From Aquisediminimonas sp031376385 (GTDB lineage Bacteria > Pseudomonadota > Alphaproteobacteria > Sphingomonadales > Sphingomonadaceae): a stretch of 64,000 bases of DNA. The stretch covers positions 508,216 to 572,215 of the forward strand of contig JANMDQ010000023.1 of the NCBI GenBank assembly GCA_031376385.1, in the 5' to 3' direction. The notes under the pieces are model-generated. The model had not been told where the DNA came from, ran no database searches, and saw only the letters and a program-made list of their open reading frames with translations. This document shows, piece by piece, positions 1-8,101 of the stretch (position 1 is the first letter of the stretch; every line of letters starts with the position of its first letter). A program made the position numbers and the translations under genes.

Positions 1-2
1 TG

Positions 3-287
3 GTGATTGATGATGGCCGCTATGGCCCCAAAACGCTGGCACTTGTGCGCGAAGATATTGCAGAAATGGTTGGGCCGTTCGGCGCGGTCGGACTTGCAGT
101 CAGCCATAGTCTGGCAGGCCTGCAACTGGCTGATGTCATTGCCAACAGCTTCTTTAATCGCGCGCTCGTCACTGAACGGCAAGCTGCATTCGCTGGATTA
201 CTTACGCCGTTCATGGATGATGGCCGAATGGCGCTACACGTTATCGCCCCACTTCCCGGACACACTACCCTGTCAGCCCTAATGTAA
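3..287 (+). CDS. DUF3800-like protein, C-terminal part (5' end outside window)
   Basis: An open frame enters from the left edge and ends at 287. The visible 94 residues contain 'LAGLQLADVIAN', which resembles the C-terminal 'lQlADliA' signature of DUF3800 proteins, a family with an RNase H-like fold often found near mobile or defence genes. No plausible ribosome binding site can be seen before the first codon, so this is read as the 3' end of a longer gene. It ends convergently and overlaps the last 23 nt of the DUF3667 gene on the other strand. The family assignment rests on one short motif and is tentative. Confidence 0.5.
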   Translation: MIDDGRYGPKTLALVREDIAEMVGPFGAVGLAVSHSLAGLQLADVIANSFFNRALVTERQAAFAGLLTPFMDDGRMALHVIAPLPGHTTLSALM

Positions 288-1524
288 ACACCAGCATCGC
301 AAACAGAATAAGCGCGAACAAGGCAAAGCCGATCAACGCCGCCAATCGCCAAAGCGTGCCAGTCCGCGACAGGCCGTAGGCTTGCTTCAATTGCCGGTAC
401 ATATGAATTGGCGGCGCAAAGGCAATGATCAGGCCACCAACCGCTTCAAACGTCCCCGAGGCGATCAATACTGCTGCCAGCGAAAGCGCCGCCATCATGA
501 AGGTCAGGGAATAAGTGACGAATACTGCATGATCGAAAAGCTTGAACTGCCGCCGCCAAAAAAACAGCAGCCACACAAAAGGCACCGAGATCGGAATGAG
601 TGCCCACGAAAATTTATAGGCGTTAGATTGCACTTTGTAGAACAAAAGCTGCGGGTTTTCCGTGGCATGTTTAGCCGCTGAATTCAGACGCGCGGCTCCC
701 GGAAAATCAAGATCAGTGAAATTCCATTCCGCCTTGATACTATCTTCGCTATCAACCGCACCCGATGCGGCCAGCAGGAGTTTCAGGGACAGACGTTCGC
801 TTTCAAGGTCTTCGGCTATTTTTGCTGTGGGTTGTCCAGCTGCTTTCGCCCGAGCCAAAGCAGCCACCTGACGGGCAATTGCGCTTTCGTTGCGACGTTT
901 GAGAAGGAAGAACCGCCGCGCGCTGACAGCGCTAGCGCGCCTTTCTGTCTCCATGTCCTTTAGCACCTTGCGGCTTCGATCAATCTCTTGGTCTATCCAC
1001 GCGCTATCTTCTCCTTCGGCCAGTGCCGTCTGTTTTTCCGATATCAATTCGTCAATGTCGCCGGTGATATCCTTTCGGTCTGTCTCAAGCCGCTTCGAAG
1101 CTTCTGCGGGCGTCAGCGGCTCTGCTGTAGTGTCAACTTTGGGGATGACTGTGTTGAAAAGCGCAAAGGTCAGGAAAACCGTGAACAGAAACAGCGCGAG
1201 CGGCGATACGAATTTGGCCCGTTCCCCGTGAATATAGCGGCGAGTCAGATGGCCCGGATTCCAGGCGAGCATCGGCAGGGTCCGCCAAATTTTGCCGTCA
1301 AAATGAAACACGCTGTGAAGAAGGTCATGCCCGAACGCCGCAAGCGTCCGGTGCGTCTTCGCCTTCTGACCGCAGACATGGCAGTGAACACCGATGAGGA
1401 TCGCGCCGCAATTGAGGCATTCGGATTGATCCGAAGCCGCGCCGCCGCCTGCGCTCGGCTCTACAGCAGATGCAATTACTGCGCCTGTCGCAATGTCTGC
1501 TGCTGCTGTAATGTCCCCATCCAT
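265..1524 (-). CDS. DUF3667 family membrane protein with N-terminal zinc ribbon
   Basis: The 419-residue product starts with about 35 low-complexity residues, then a zinc ribbon (CLNCG ... CHVCGQK, about residues 37-53) followed by the conserved 'LLHSVFHFDGKIWRTLP' block typical of DUF3667. One hydrophobic segment follows (about 110-130). A long charged, probably coiled-coil stretch rich in Glu/Arg/Lys (about 140-270) leads to three or four further membrane segments near the C-terminus. The function of the family is unknown. An inner-membrane location with a soluble coil between membrane parts is inferred. The gene is divergent from the Anbu operon (about 100 nt between starts), so the two could share a control region. 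Confidence 0.75.
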   Translation of the reverse strand: MDGDITAAADIATGAVIASAVEPSAGGGAASDQSECLNCGAILIGVHCHVCGQKAKTHRTLAAFGHDLLHSVFHFDGKIWRTLPMLAWNPGHLTRRYIHGERAKFVSPLALFLFTVFLTFALFNTVIPKVDTTAEPLTPAEASKRLETDRKDITGDIDELISEKQTALAEGEDSAWIDQEIDRSRKVLKDMETERRASAVSARRFFLLKRRNESAIARQVAALARAKAAGQPTAKIAEDLESERLSLKLLLAASGAVDSEDSIKAEWNFTDLDFPGAARLNSAAKHATENPQLLFYKVQSNAYKFSWALIPISVPFVWLLFFWRRQFKLFDHAVFVTYSLTFMMAALSLAAVLIASGTFEAVGGLIIAFAPPIHMYRQLKQAYGLSRTGTLWRLAALIGFALFALILFAMLVFTLGLTG

Positions 1525-1625
1525 GGCAACCTGCTAACAAAGCCGCGCAAGCTTGGCGAGACGCAATCTTGACATTTAACGGCGCGCCCATTGACACGCC
1601 CGCCCGGTGAGGCACTTTGGTGGCC

Positions 1626-3065
1626 ATGAGCGGGGTGTATGATGAGATTCGGGGATTTGCTGGCGGAGACGCCGCGCGCCCGGAATTTGCGGCTCTTGCC
1701 CGTTGGCTCGCCGATACCCCGCCCGCTGAACTCAGCCGCCGCCAACAGGCCGCTGAAACCATGTTTCGGCAATTGGGCATTACCTTTGCCGTCTACGGTG
1801 AGGAAGCAGCAGCAGAGCGGATCATTCCGTTCGATATCGTCCCGCGCATATTGACAGCACCCGAATGGAAGCGGCTTTCCGCAGGCTTGGCTCAGAGAGT
1901 GGAGGCGATCAACGCCTTCCTCGATGACATATACGGCGCGCGTAAGATTTTAGACGCAGGCATCATTCCCGCTGAACTGATCATGGGCAATCCGCAATTT
2001 CGCCCTGAAATTGTCGGGTCAAAGCCCCCGCATGACATTTGGGCCCATATCAGCGGAATTGATCTGGTCCGCACGGGGCCAGATGATTTCTGGGTGCTGG
2101 AGGATAATGCGCGCACCCCCTCCGGCGTGTCCTACATGCTCGAAAACCGGGAAGCGATGATCCGCCTTTGCCCGGAATTGTTTCAAATGTTTCCGGTACA
2201 GCCTGTCGATAGCTATACTGACCTGCTGCATGAAACAATGAAATCAGTCGCGCCAATTGGCTGCGGGTCCGATCCTGTCTGCGTCATTCTGACCCCAGGT
2301 CATTATAATTCGGCCTATTATGAACATAGCTTTCTTGCTGATACGATTGGCGTGGAACTGGTCGAAGCCGCCGATTTGGAAGTGGATGATGACAAGGTGT
2401 GGATGCGCACCATCACGGGGCGCTTGCAGGTCAATGTCATTTACCGGCGCATCGACGATGACTATCTTGACCCTTTGGTGTTCCGCGCGGATTCAATGCT
2501 CGGCGTTCCAGGGTTAATTGCGGCTTACCGGGCGGGCAATGTGACCATCGTCAATGCGCCGGGCACGGGCATTGCCGATGACAAAGCCATCTATAGCTAC
2601 ATGCCCGAAATCGTCCGCTTCTATTCCGGCGGAGAGGCGCTGCTGCCTAATGTGGAAACGTGGCGATGCCGTGAGCCCCAGGCGCTGCGTTACACGCTCG
2701 ATAATCTGGAAAAACTGGTTGTGAAACTGGTCGACGGGTCGGGCGGATACGGAATGCTGGTTGGCCCGACGGCTAGCAAAGCGGAGCTGGAAGCGTTCCG
2801 CGCCGCCCTCACCGCTCAACCCGAACGCTATATTGCGCAGCCCACCCTAGCGCTTTCCACTGTCCCGACCTTCACGGACAAAGGCATTGCCCCGCGCCAT
2901 GTTGATTTCCGGCCCTATGTGCTGAGCCAGCCGGGCGCGGTAAAGCTGGTCCCCGGTGGCCTTACTCGTGTGGCCCTGCGCGAAGGATCTCTGGTGGTGA
3001 ACAGCAGCCAAGGCGGCGGCACCAAAGACAGCTTCATTCTGGCCGACATAGGGGGCGTTGCCTGA
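1626..3065 (+). CDS. Circularly permuted type-2 ATP-grasp protein (DUF404/DUF407)
   Basis: This 479-residue protein belongs to the circularly permuted ATP-grasp family (COG2308), predicted to form peptide-like amide bonds using ATP. A glycine-rich nucleotide loop 'DGSGGYGMLVG' lies near residue 370. The start chosen is ATG 1626; upstream GTG 1620 and TTG 1617 are in frame but would add only 2-3 residues. Its stop overlaps the start of the alpha-E gene by one base, and all four genes to 5608 run the same way. This is the classic context of Anbu peptidases (alpha-E, transglutaminase, Anbu). The actual substrate is unknown. Family assignment is firm; the ligase role is inferred from family knowledge. 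Confidence 0.9.
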   Translation: MSGVYDEIRGFAGGDAARPEFAALARWLADTPPAELSRRQQAAETMFRQLGITFAVYGEEAAAERIIPFDIVPRILTAPEWKRLSAGLAQRVEAINAFLDDIYGARKILDAGIIPAELIMGNPQFRPEIVGSKPPHDIWAHISGIDLVRTGPDDFWVLEDNARTPSGVSYMLENREAMIRLCPELFQMFPVQPVDSYTDLLHETMKSVAPIGCGSDPVCVILTPGHYNSAYYEHSFLADTIGVELVEAADLEVDDDKVWMRTITGRLQVNVIYRRIDDDYLDPLVFRADSMLGVPGLIAAYRAGNVTIVNAPGTGIADDKAIYSYMPEIVRFYSGGEALLPNVETWRCREPQALRYTLDNLEKLVVKLVDGSGGYGMLVGPTASKAELEAFRAALTAQPERYIAQPTLALSTVPTFTDKGIAPRHVDFRPYVLSQPGAVKLVPGGLTRVALREGSLVVNSSQGGGTKDSFILADIGGVA

Positions 3066-4000
3066 TGCTGTCCCGCGCGGCTTCTTCCCTCTATTGGCTT
3101 GGCCGTTATATTGAGCGCGCTGAATTTACGTCACGCTTGGTGGAAGCGACACTAAGGCTGGATGCGGTGTCTTCGCCTGAAACCGGCAAGCGTGCCTGGG
3201 CAGATGCGCTGGAGGTCCTCGGCCAGGAGGAGACATTCGCCGCGACGGGCGCAGAGATCGGGCAGAAGGCAGTGACGCATTTCCTGACCGTTGATGGCAG
3301 CCACCCCGGCTCCGTGCTCTGTTGCCTCGATGCCGCGCGCGATAATGCCAAGGCTGTGCGCATTGCGCTCTCTCGCGATGCGTGGAGCGCGATCAACCGG
3401 GCGTGGCTGCTGTTTCGCGGCGCGGGGACGCCAGGCAACAATCGCTCTGTGCTGGAATTGGTTGAGCGTGCCGAGATTGAAACACGCGCGTTTGAAGGTG
3501 CCATTGGCCGCATGCTCAAAAATCCGTCGTCGCTGTTCGTGCGGCTGGGCGCAGCCATAGAACGCGCCGACGGCAGTGCGCGACTGTTAGACACCAAACG
3601 CCATTTGTTACCCGATGACTGCTACGCCGTTGCCAGCATCGCTGAACGGGATCAGTGGCAAATGGTGTTACAGGCCGTTTCAGCGGTTAACGCTTACCGC
3701 TGGGTGACGCGCGAAGGATTGAAGCCCGCCGCTGTGATTGATTTGCTGGCCCTGCGGCGCGAACTGCCCCGATCAATCAATGCCTGCGCTGAAGAAGCTG
3801 TGCTCTATCTCAATTCACTGGGAAAATTCACTGGCCTCCAAGGCGAGGCAGACCGGGCCGCCCGGTTGCGCAGCGTAGCGATCAACGAAACCAAGATCGA
3901 CAATTTGATGGACGGCGAACTGGAGAGTTTCCTAAGTGATTTCATCGCCAGCAATAGTGCGCTGGACAAGTCCATCGCGCGTCAATTTAAGTTCCACTGA
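3065..4000 (+). CDS. Alpha-E domain protein (DUF403, COG2307)
   Basis: The 311-residue product begins with 'ASSLYWLGRYIERAEF', the typical opening of the all-helical alpha-E family (COG2307), which nearly always accompanies a circularly permuted ATP-grasp gene. The whole chain is predicted helical and there is no signal peptide. Start ATG overlaps the preceding stop (TGATG), and its own stop overlaps the next start by one base, so translation of the three genes is probably coupled. The molecular role is not established; a partner or scaffold function for the ATP-grasp enzyme is a reasonable inference from the constant gene pairing. Confidence 0.9.
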   Translation: MLSRAASSLYWLGRYIERAEFTSRLVEATLRLDAVSSPETGKRAWADALEVLGQEETFAATGAEIGQKAVTHFLTVDGSHPGSVLCCLDAARDNAKAVRIALSRDAWSAINRAWLLFRGAGTPGNNRSVLELVERAEIETRAFEGAIGRMLKNPSSLFVRLGAAIERADGSARLLDTKRHLLPDDCYAVASIAERDQWQMVLQAVSAVNAYRWVTREGLKPAAVIDLLALRRELPRSINACAEEAVLYLNSLGKFTGLQGEADRAARLRSVAINETKIDNLMDGELESFLSDFIASNSALDKSIARQFKFH

Positions 4001-4815
4001 TGCGCCTGAACATCGATCACCGCACCCGCTATAGCTTTTCCGAACCGCAAAATCGGGTTGTCCAGCTGTTACGCATGACGCCGCAAGATTTCGGGGCGCA
4101 AACCGTGATCGACTGGACAGTCAGCGTCAATTGCGATGCCCGAATGCGCGAAGGGCGCGATGGTTATGGCAATGTTACGACCATGCTTTATGTTGATGGC
4201 CCAATCGACGCCGTTGAAATCATCGTGCGCGGGGAAGTGCTCACCGATGATCGCGGGGGGTTAGTAGTAGGCGTGCCAGAGACGCTGCCTGAGATTTTTT
4301 ATCTGCGCAGCACCGCGCTGACTGAGGCGGACGACGCCATCACAGCACTTGCCCGAAACTTTGGCGACGCTGACCCGGCCCGCCGGGCAAGCCAGATTGC
4401 CATTGATGCTTATGGCCGGATCGCGATGCAGCCCGGTCGGACGCCCAAATCACGGACAGCGGCACAAACGCTTGATCAAAAATCGGGCGGGGTGCGTGAT
4501 AAGGCGCATTTGCTTTTATCGGTCGCGCGCGCTGCGGGTCTGCCTGCGCGGTTCGTTTCGGGCCACTGCCTCGACGGGGTCGCCGCCCTAGGCCATAAAA
4601 GCGCGCATTGCTGGGTGGAGATTTTTGTCGATGGCACAGGTTGGGTGGCCTTTGATCCAACGACTGGGCTGCATATCGGCGAATCCTATGTCCGCGTCGC
4701 AATTGGGCTGGACGCGAGCGACGCTACGCCTCTGTCAGGAACGCGTCGGGGCGGTGGAATTGAAGAACTTGACGTTGACGTGCGCGTGGCGCTCAGCCAA
4801 TCCGCTGAACAATGA
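4000..4815 (+). CDS. Transglutaminase-like protein of the Anbu operon, atypical catalytic site
   Basis: The 271-residue protein has the N-terminal bacterial transglutaminase beta-sandwich region ('MRLNIDHRTRYSFSEP', then 'GRDGYGNVTTMLYVDGP') followed by a transglutaminase core: 'GVRDKAHLLLSVARAAGLPA', then 'AHCWVEIFVDGTGWVAFDPT'. The His and Asp of the triad are visible in the second block. In the first block the usual 'GVCQDFAH' reads 'GGVRDKAH', so a Val stands where the nucleophilic Cys is expected. Either the protein is catalytically dead or it uses another residue (a Cys sits in 'SGHCLDG'). The start overlaps the alpha-E stop by one base; the Anbu gene follows after 31 nt. Confidence 0.87.
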   Translation: MRLNIDHRTRYSFSEPQNRVVQLLRMTPQDFGAQTVIDWTVSVNCDARMREGRDGYGNVTTMLYVDGPIDAVEIIVRGEVLTDDRGGLVVGVPETLPEIFYLRSTALTEADDAITALARNFGDADPARRASQIAIDAYGRIAMQPGRTPKSRTAAQTLDQKSGGVRDKAHLLLSVARAAGLPARFVSGHCLDGVAALGHKSAHCWVEIFVDGTGWVAFDPTTGLHIGESYVRVAIGLDASDATPLSGTRRGGGIEELDVDVRVALSQSAEQ

Positions 4816-4846
4816 AAAAAGGGCGGGAAAAAAGGGTGGGGATAAG

Positions 4847-5608
4847 ATGACATATTGTGTAGGTATGCAATTGCACGAAGGCATGGTGATGATCGCGGAC
4901 ACGCGCACCAATGCCGGGATCGACAATATCTCTACCTATAAAAAGCTGCACACCCTGATCGATGACGGGAAAAGCTTCATCGTCGCGGCATCGGCGGGTA
5001 GCCTCTCTGTCACTCAAGCCATGATCTCTCTACTTGCCGAAGGATTGGAGCCTGAGGAGCATGATCAACCCCGCCGTTTTATCACTGACGCGTCGTCGAT
5101 GTTCCGCGCCGCCGAAATGGTGGGCGAAGCTCTTGCCATCGCACGCAAAGAAGTAGGGCGCACGTTGGAAGGCACGAAAATCAACGCTGATGTCTCGCTG
5201 CTGCTTGGCGGGCGGATGGCAGATGAGCCACTGACGCTGTATCTGATCTACAGCGAAGGCAATTTCATCCAGTGCCAGCCCGATTGCCCTTACGCGCAAA
5301 TTGGCGAGTTTAAATATGGCAAACCGATCCTAGACCGTGCGCTTGAATGGGATACGCCGCTGGATGAAGCTGTAAAAGTGGGCCTTATCTCGTTCGATTC
5401 CACCATGCGGTCCAACCTATCCGTCGGCTTGCCGTTTGACATGATGATCATACCCGCAGACCGCACCCGCCCGATTGTGCGGCGGCGGATTGAACAAGGC
5501 GACCCCTATTTCATGCAACTCTCCTCCAGCTGGGGGCGCTTGCTCACCGAGGCGCGGCAGCAGGTGCCTGATCCACCTTTCCTGAAGATCGGCGGATTCG
5601 GAAAATAA
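4847..5608 (+). CDS. Anbu peptidase (proteasome-like beta subunit)
   Basis: The start is ATG 4847, preceded by GGGGAT, giving 253 residues. The mature protein begins T-Y-C-V-G after Met removal. Counting that Thr as 1, D17 (in 'IADTRTNAG') and K32 (in 'TYKKLHTL') fall where the Ntn-hydrolase triad of Anbu/HslV-type peptidases lies. The Anbu family (ancestral beta subunit, also called BPH; COG3484, 'proteasome-type protease') forms self-compartmentalised particles. Its neighbours upstream are the ATP-grasp, alpha-E and transglutaminase-like genes with which Anbu is regularly linked. The longer open frame reaching back to 4625 lies inside the preceding gene and is not used. Physiological substrate is unknown; cytosolic location is expected. 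Confidence 0.93.
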   Translation: MTYCVGMQLHEGMVMIADTRTNAGIDNISTYKKLHTLIDDGKSFIVAASAGSLSVTQAMISLLAEGLEPEEHDQPRRFITDASSMFRAAEMVGEALAIARKEVGRTLEGTKINADVSLLLGGRMADEPLTLYLIYSEGNFIQCQPDCPYAQIGEFKYGKPILDRALEWDTPLDEAVKVGLISFDSTMRSNLSVGLPFDMMIIPADRTRPIVRRRIEQGDPYFMQLSSSWGRLLTEARQQVPDPPFLKIGGFGK

Positions 5609-5696
5609 GCCGCAGCAGAGCGCAGTTGGTTAACAGGATGTTTACTCGCAGATTCTAAGCCGGTCCCACTTGTTTCTAACTTTTTGGGGGATTGGC

Positions 5697-6824
5697 GTGG
5701 AAACGCTTTCACTGCGTGACTTTGCAGCCACCGACTACAGGCCGCTTCAGCTCGCCGTGATTATTCCTGTTCTCAATGAGCGCGACAATGTCGTGCCGCT
5801 GCTCAGTAAACTCGCCCTCACACTTGTTGATGTTGAATGGGAGGCAATCTTCGTTGACGATGGGTCAACCGACGGCACGCCTGCGCTAGTGGAGGCTATC
5901 GCGCTGGATGACCGACGCATCCGCCTGATCCGCCGTGTTGGTCGCCGTGGTCTTTCGTCAGCTGTTGTCGAAGGATTTATGAGCAGTATCGCTCCAGTAT
6001 TGGCCGTCATTGACGGAGATATGCAGCATGATGAGGCGGCCTTGCCCAAGCTCCACAGTGCTATTGCCAATGAAGGCGCAGATATCGCAGTCGGCACGCG
6101 CTATTCCGGAGGCGGTTCCGTGGGGGACTGGTCCAAAGGCCGCACCACAATCAGTCAATTGGCCACGCGACTGGCGGCACCGATCACCAAAGGCCGGTTG
6201 AGCGACCCGATGAGCGGCTTGTTCGCCATCCGGCGCGACCGCTTTATTGAGACAGCACCTCGTCTTTCGACTGCTGGTTTCAAAATTCTTCTTGATGTGA
6301 TGGCCTCTGCCACAGCTCCTTTGAAAGTGGCCGAAATTCCCTACACCTTCCGCACGCGGATAGCCGGAGACAGCAAGCTGGACAGCGCAGTCGCATTGGC
6401 TTTTGCCGAATTGTTGCTGGAGAAGACTCTGGGCCGCTGGGTGCCAGTGAAACTCATCATGTTCGGTGGGATTGGGGCGTTGGGCTCCACCGTTCATTTG
6501 AGCATATTATGGGTGGCCCTCAACCCATTCGGACAGTCTTTTGCGTTGGCGCAATCACTCGGCGTGGCGACTGCAATGTTGTTCAACTTCACACTGAACA
6601 ATGTGCTGACTTACCGGGATCGCCGTTTGGTGGGCAAGCGTTGGATACTAGGATTTCTGAGCTTCTCCCTCGTCTGTAGCGTTGGGGCCGTCGCCAATGT
6701 CGGTATAGGATCGATTCTTCACGGCCAGTCAACAGTCTGGTGGCTTGCAGGGCTGGCGGGGGCCGCAGTTGGTTCGATCTGGAATTATGCAGCGACCTCT
6801 TGGTTTACCTGGACACGGCGATGA
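5697..6824 (+). CDS. Glycosyltransferase family 2 fused to GtrA-like membrane domain
   Basis: The start is taken as GTG 5697, about 5 nt after a GGGGGA stretch, giving 375 residues. The N-terminal half is a GT2 domain of the polyprenol-phosphate mannosyltransferase type: 'AVIIPVLNERDN', 'FVDDGSTDGT' (nucleotide binding), 'VIDGDMQHDEA' (DXD-like metal site) and 'DPMSGLFAIRRD'. After about residue 245 come four hydrophobic segments typical of GtrA ('LIMFGGIGALGSTVHL', 'FNFTLNNVLTYRDRR'). Such fusions charge polyprenol phosphate with a sugar and may help flip it across the inner membrane. It overlaps the next gene by 4 nt (ATGA), suggesting a two-gene glycan-assembly operon. Confidence 0.87.
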   Translation: METLSLRDFAATDYRPLQLAVIIPVLNERDNVVPLLSKLALTLVDVEWEAIFVDDGSTDGTPALVEAIALDDRRIRLIRRVGRRGLSSAVVEGFMSSIAPVLAVIDGDMQHDEAALPKLHSAIANEGADIAVGTRYSGGGSVGDWSKGRTTISQLATRLAAPITKGRLSDPMSGLFAIRRDRFIETAPRLSTAGFKILLDVMASATAPLKVAEIPYTFRTRIAGDSKLDSAVALAFAELLLEKTLGRWVPVKLIMFGGIGALGSTVHLSILWVALNPFGQSFALAQSLGVATAMLFNFTLNNVLTYRDRRLVGKRWILGFLSFSLVCSVGAVANVGIGSILHGQSTVWWLAGLAGAAVGSIWNYAATSWFTWTRR

Positions 6825-8101
6825 CTGAAGTAAAAAGATACCCGTCAAGATTATTGCTCTGTGCCATCATTCTTGTGGCCTCTTCACCTGCCCTGTTTGC
6901 GGCTGTGACATTCACATATGCGAATGATATGTCCCTCTCCCATCGGTTAATGCTTGTTTTCTCCCTTCCAGTCGCAGCGATTGAAATCTGCGTTATCGCT
7001 CTTGCGTTCGCCGGACGAATTAGTCTTTTTGGGATTGTGGTCGGTTGGCCTGTTTGGGCGCGACTGGCTCTAGCCACTTTAGTGATGATTGCGATCTTGA
7101 CAGCAGCGACTGCGACCGCCGATCCAGTATCAGCAGTTATTCGGACAACTATCTGGATCATCCATATTGGCTTTGGCCTGTCACTGTTTGGGCTCGTTCG
7201 GCAGGCTTGTGGTCAGATTTCAGTAACAGTCATATGGGCACTGCTTCTGGCCGGCCTAACAGCATTCGCGGCTGGCATTGCCATTTTCGTTGCCTTTATC
7301 CCTAACCCTGAAACTTTCAAATGGGTGGACTTCAATTTTGGTGTCACGAATGTTCGGCAATTGGGGTTTTATATTGTTGCAGCTTACTCAATTGCTTTTG
7401 GCCTCTTTTTAACCACTCAGAATAAGCGGGTGAAAACTGTAGCTATGCTCGCCGCGCCCGTATTTATCGCCATAATCTTGTGGTCAGGAACACGGAGCGG
7501 CATATTAGGCATAGTATTTAGCTTGGTCCTTGTGTGCCTTACCCTGCGATTGGCCCGCACGCGTGCGGGCCTGATTTTCGTGCCTCTGACCATGCTCATC
7601 GCGTTGCCGCTTTCACAGATTCATGTCGCACCAGAACCGCAAATGGGCATCGGTCGTATGTGGTCAGACACCAATCGAGAAAGCCTTGTCGCAAAATCAG
7701 GAAACCGAGTGGCTTTGTGGAAAGGGGCTCTGAAGATGATGCCAGCCCGACTTCTCACGGGGTATGGAGAAAGTCAGTTTAGGTTGCTGGTTCCTGAAAA
7801 TAAGGGCGTCGTCAACCACCCCCATAACAGCATCATCCAAATCATATTTCAGTGGGGCTTGGTCGGGGCGTCCTGCTTCTTTGCTCTATTTGGATTCGCT
7901 TGGTTTCAGCTATGGCGCGTTGCAAAACAAATGCCTGAGGCAGGCGTTCCTGCCTATTTGGTTGTATCAAGCTTGTTTGGATTTTCGCTTGTCGAAGGCA
8001 GCCTTTATCATACTTGGCCAGTGATGATTATGGCTGGTGTGACGGCAATTGCGTTGGGCGCGCGCTCCGCCGCCCTTAAGCCAGCAGCACCAATGGGCTA
8101 G
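6821..8101 (+). CDS. O-antigen ligase / Wzy-like polytopic membrane protein
   Basis: The start is ATG 6821, overlapping the glycosyltransferase stop by 4 nt, giving 426 residues. About 11-12 hydrophobic segments span the protein. A large periplasmic loop contains 'GNRVALWKGALKMM', 'GYGESQFR' and the diagnostic 'HPHNSIIQIIFQWGLVG' of the Wzy_C/O-antigen ligase superfamily. Members join polyprenol-linked glycans to lipid A core, polymerise repeat units, or glycosylate proteins; which applies here cannot be told. The 3' end overlaps convergently by 26 nt with the ABC ATPase gene on the opposite strand. Base composition is more AT-rich than its neighbours, common for surface-glycan genes. Confidence 0.83.
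   Translation: MTEVKRYPSRLLLCAIILVASSPALFAAVTFTYANDMSLSHRLMLVFSLPVAAIEICVIALAFAGRISLFGIVVGWPVWARLALATLVMIAILTAATATADPVSAVIRTTIWIIHIGFGLSLFGLVRQACGQISVTVIWALLLAGLTAFAAGIAIFVAFIPNPETFKWVDFNFGVTNVRQLGFYIVAAYSIAFGLFLTTQNKRVKTVAMLAAPVFIAIILWSGTRSGILGIVFSLVLVCLTLRLARTRAGLIFVPLTMLIALPLSQIHVAPEPQMGIGRMWSDTNRESLVAKSGNRVALWKGALKMMPARLLTGYGESQFRLLVPENKGVVNHPHNSIIQIIFQWGLVGASCFFALFGFAWFQLWRVAKQMPEAGVPAYLVVSSLFGFSLVEGSLYHTWPVMIMAGVTAIALGARSAALKPAAPMG

Noticed and set aside
4625..4846. N-terminal extension of the Anbu peptidase by 74 residues
   Set aside because: The extension lies inside the transglutaminase-like gene in another frame. The family requires Thr directly after the initiating Met, which only ATG 4847 provides.
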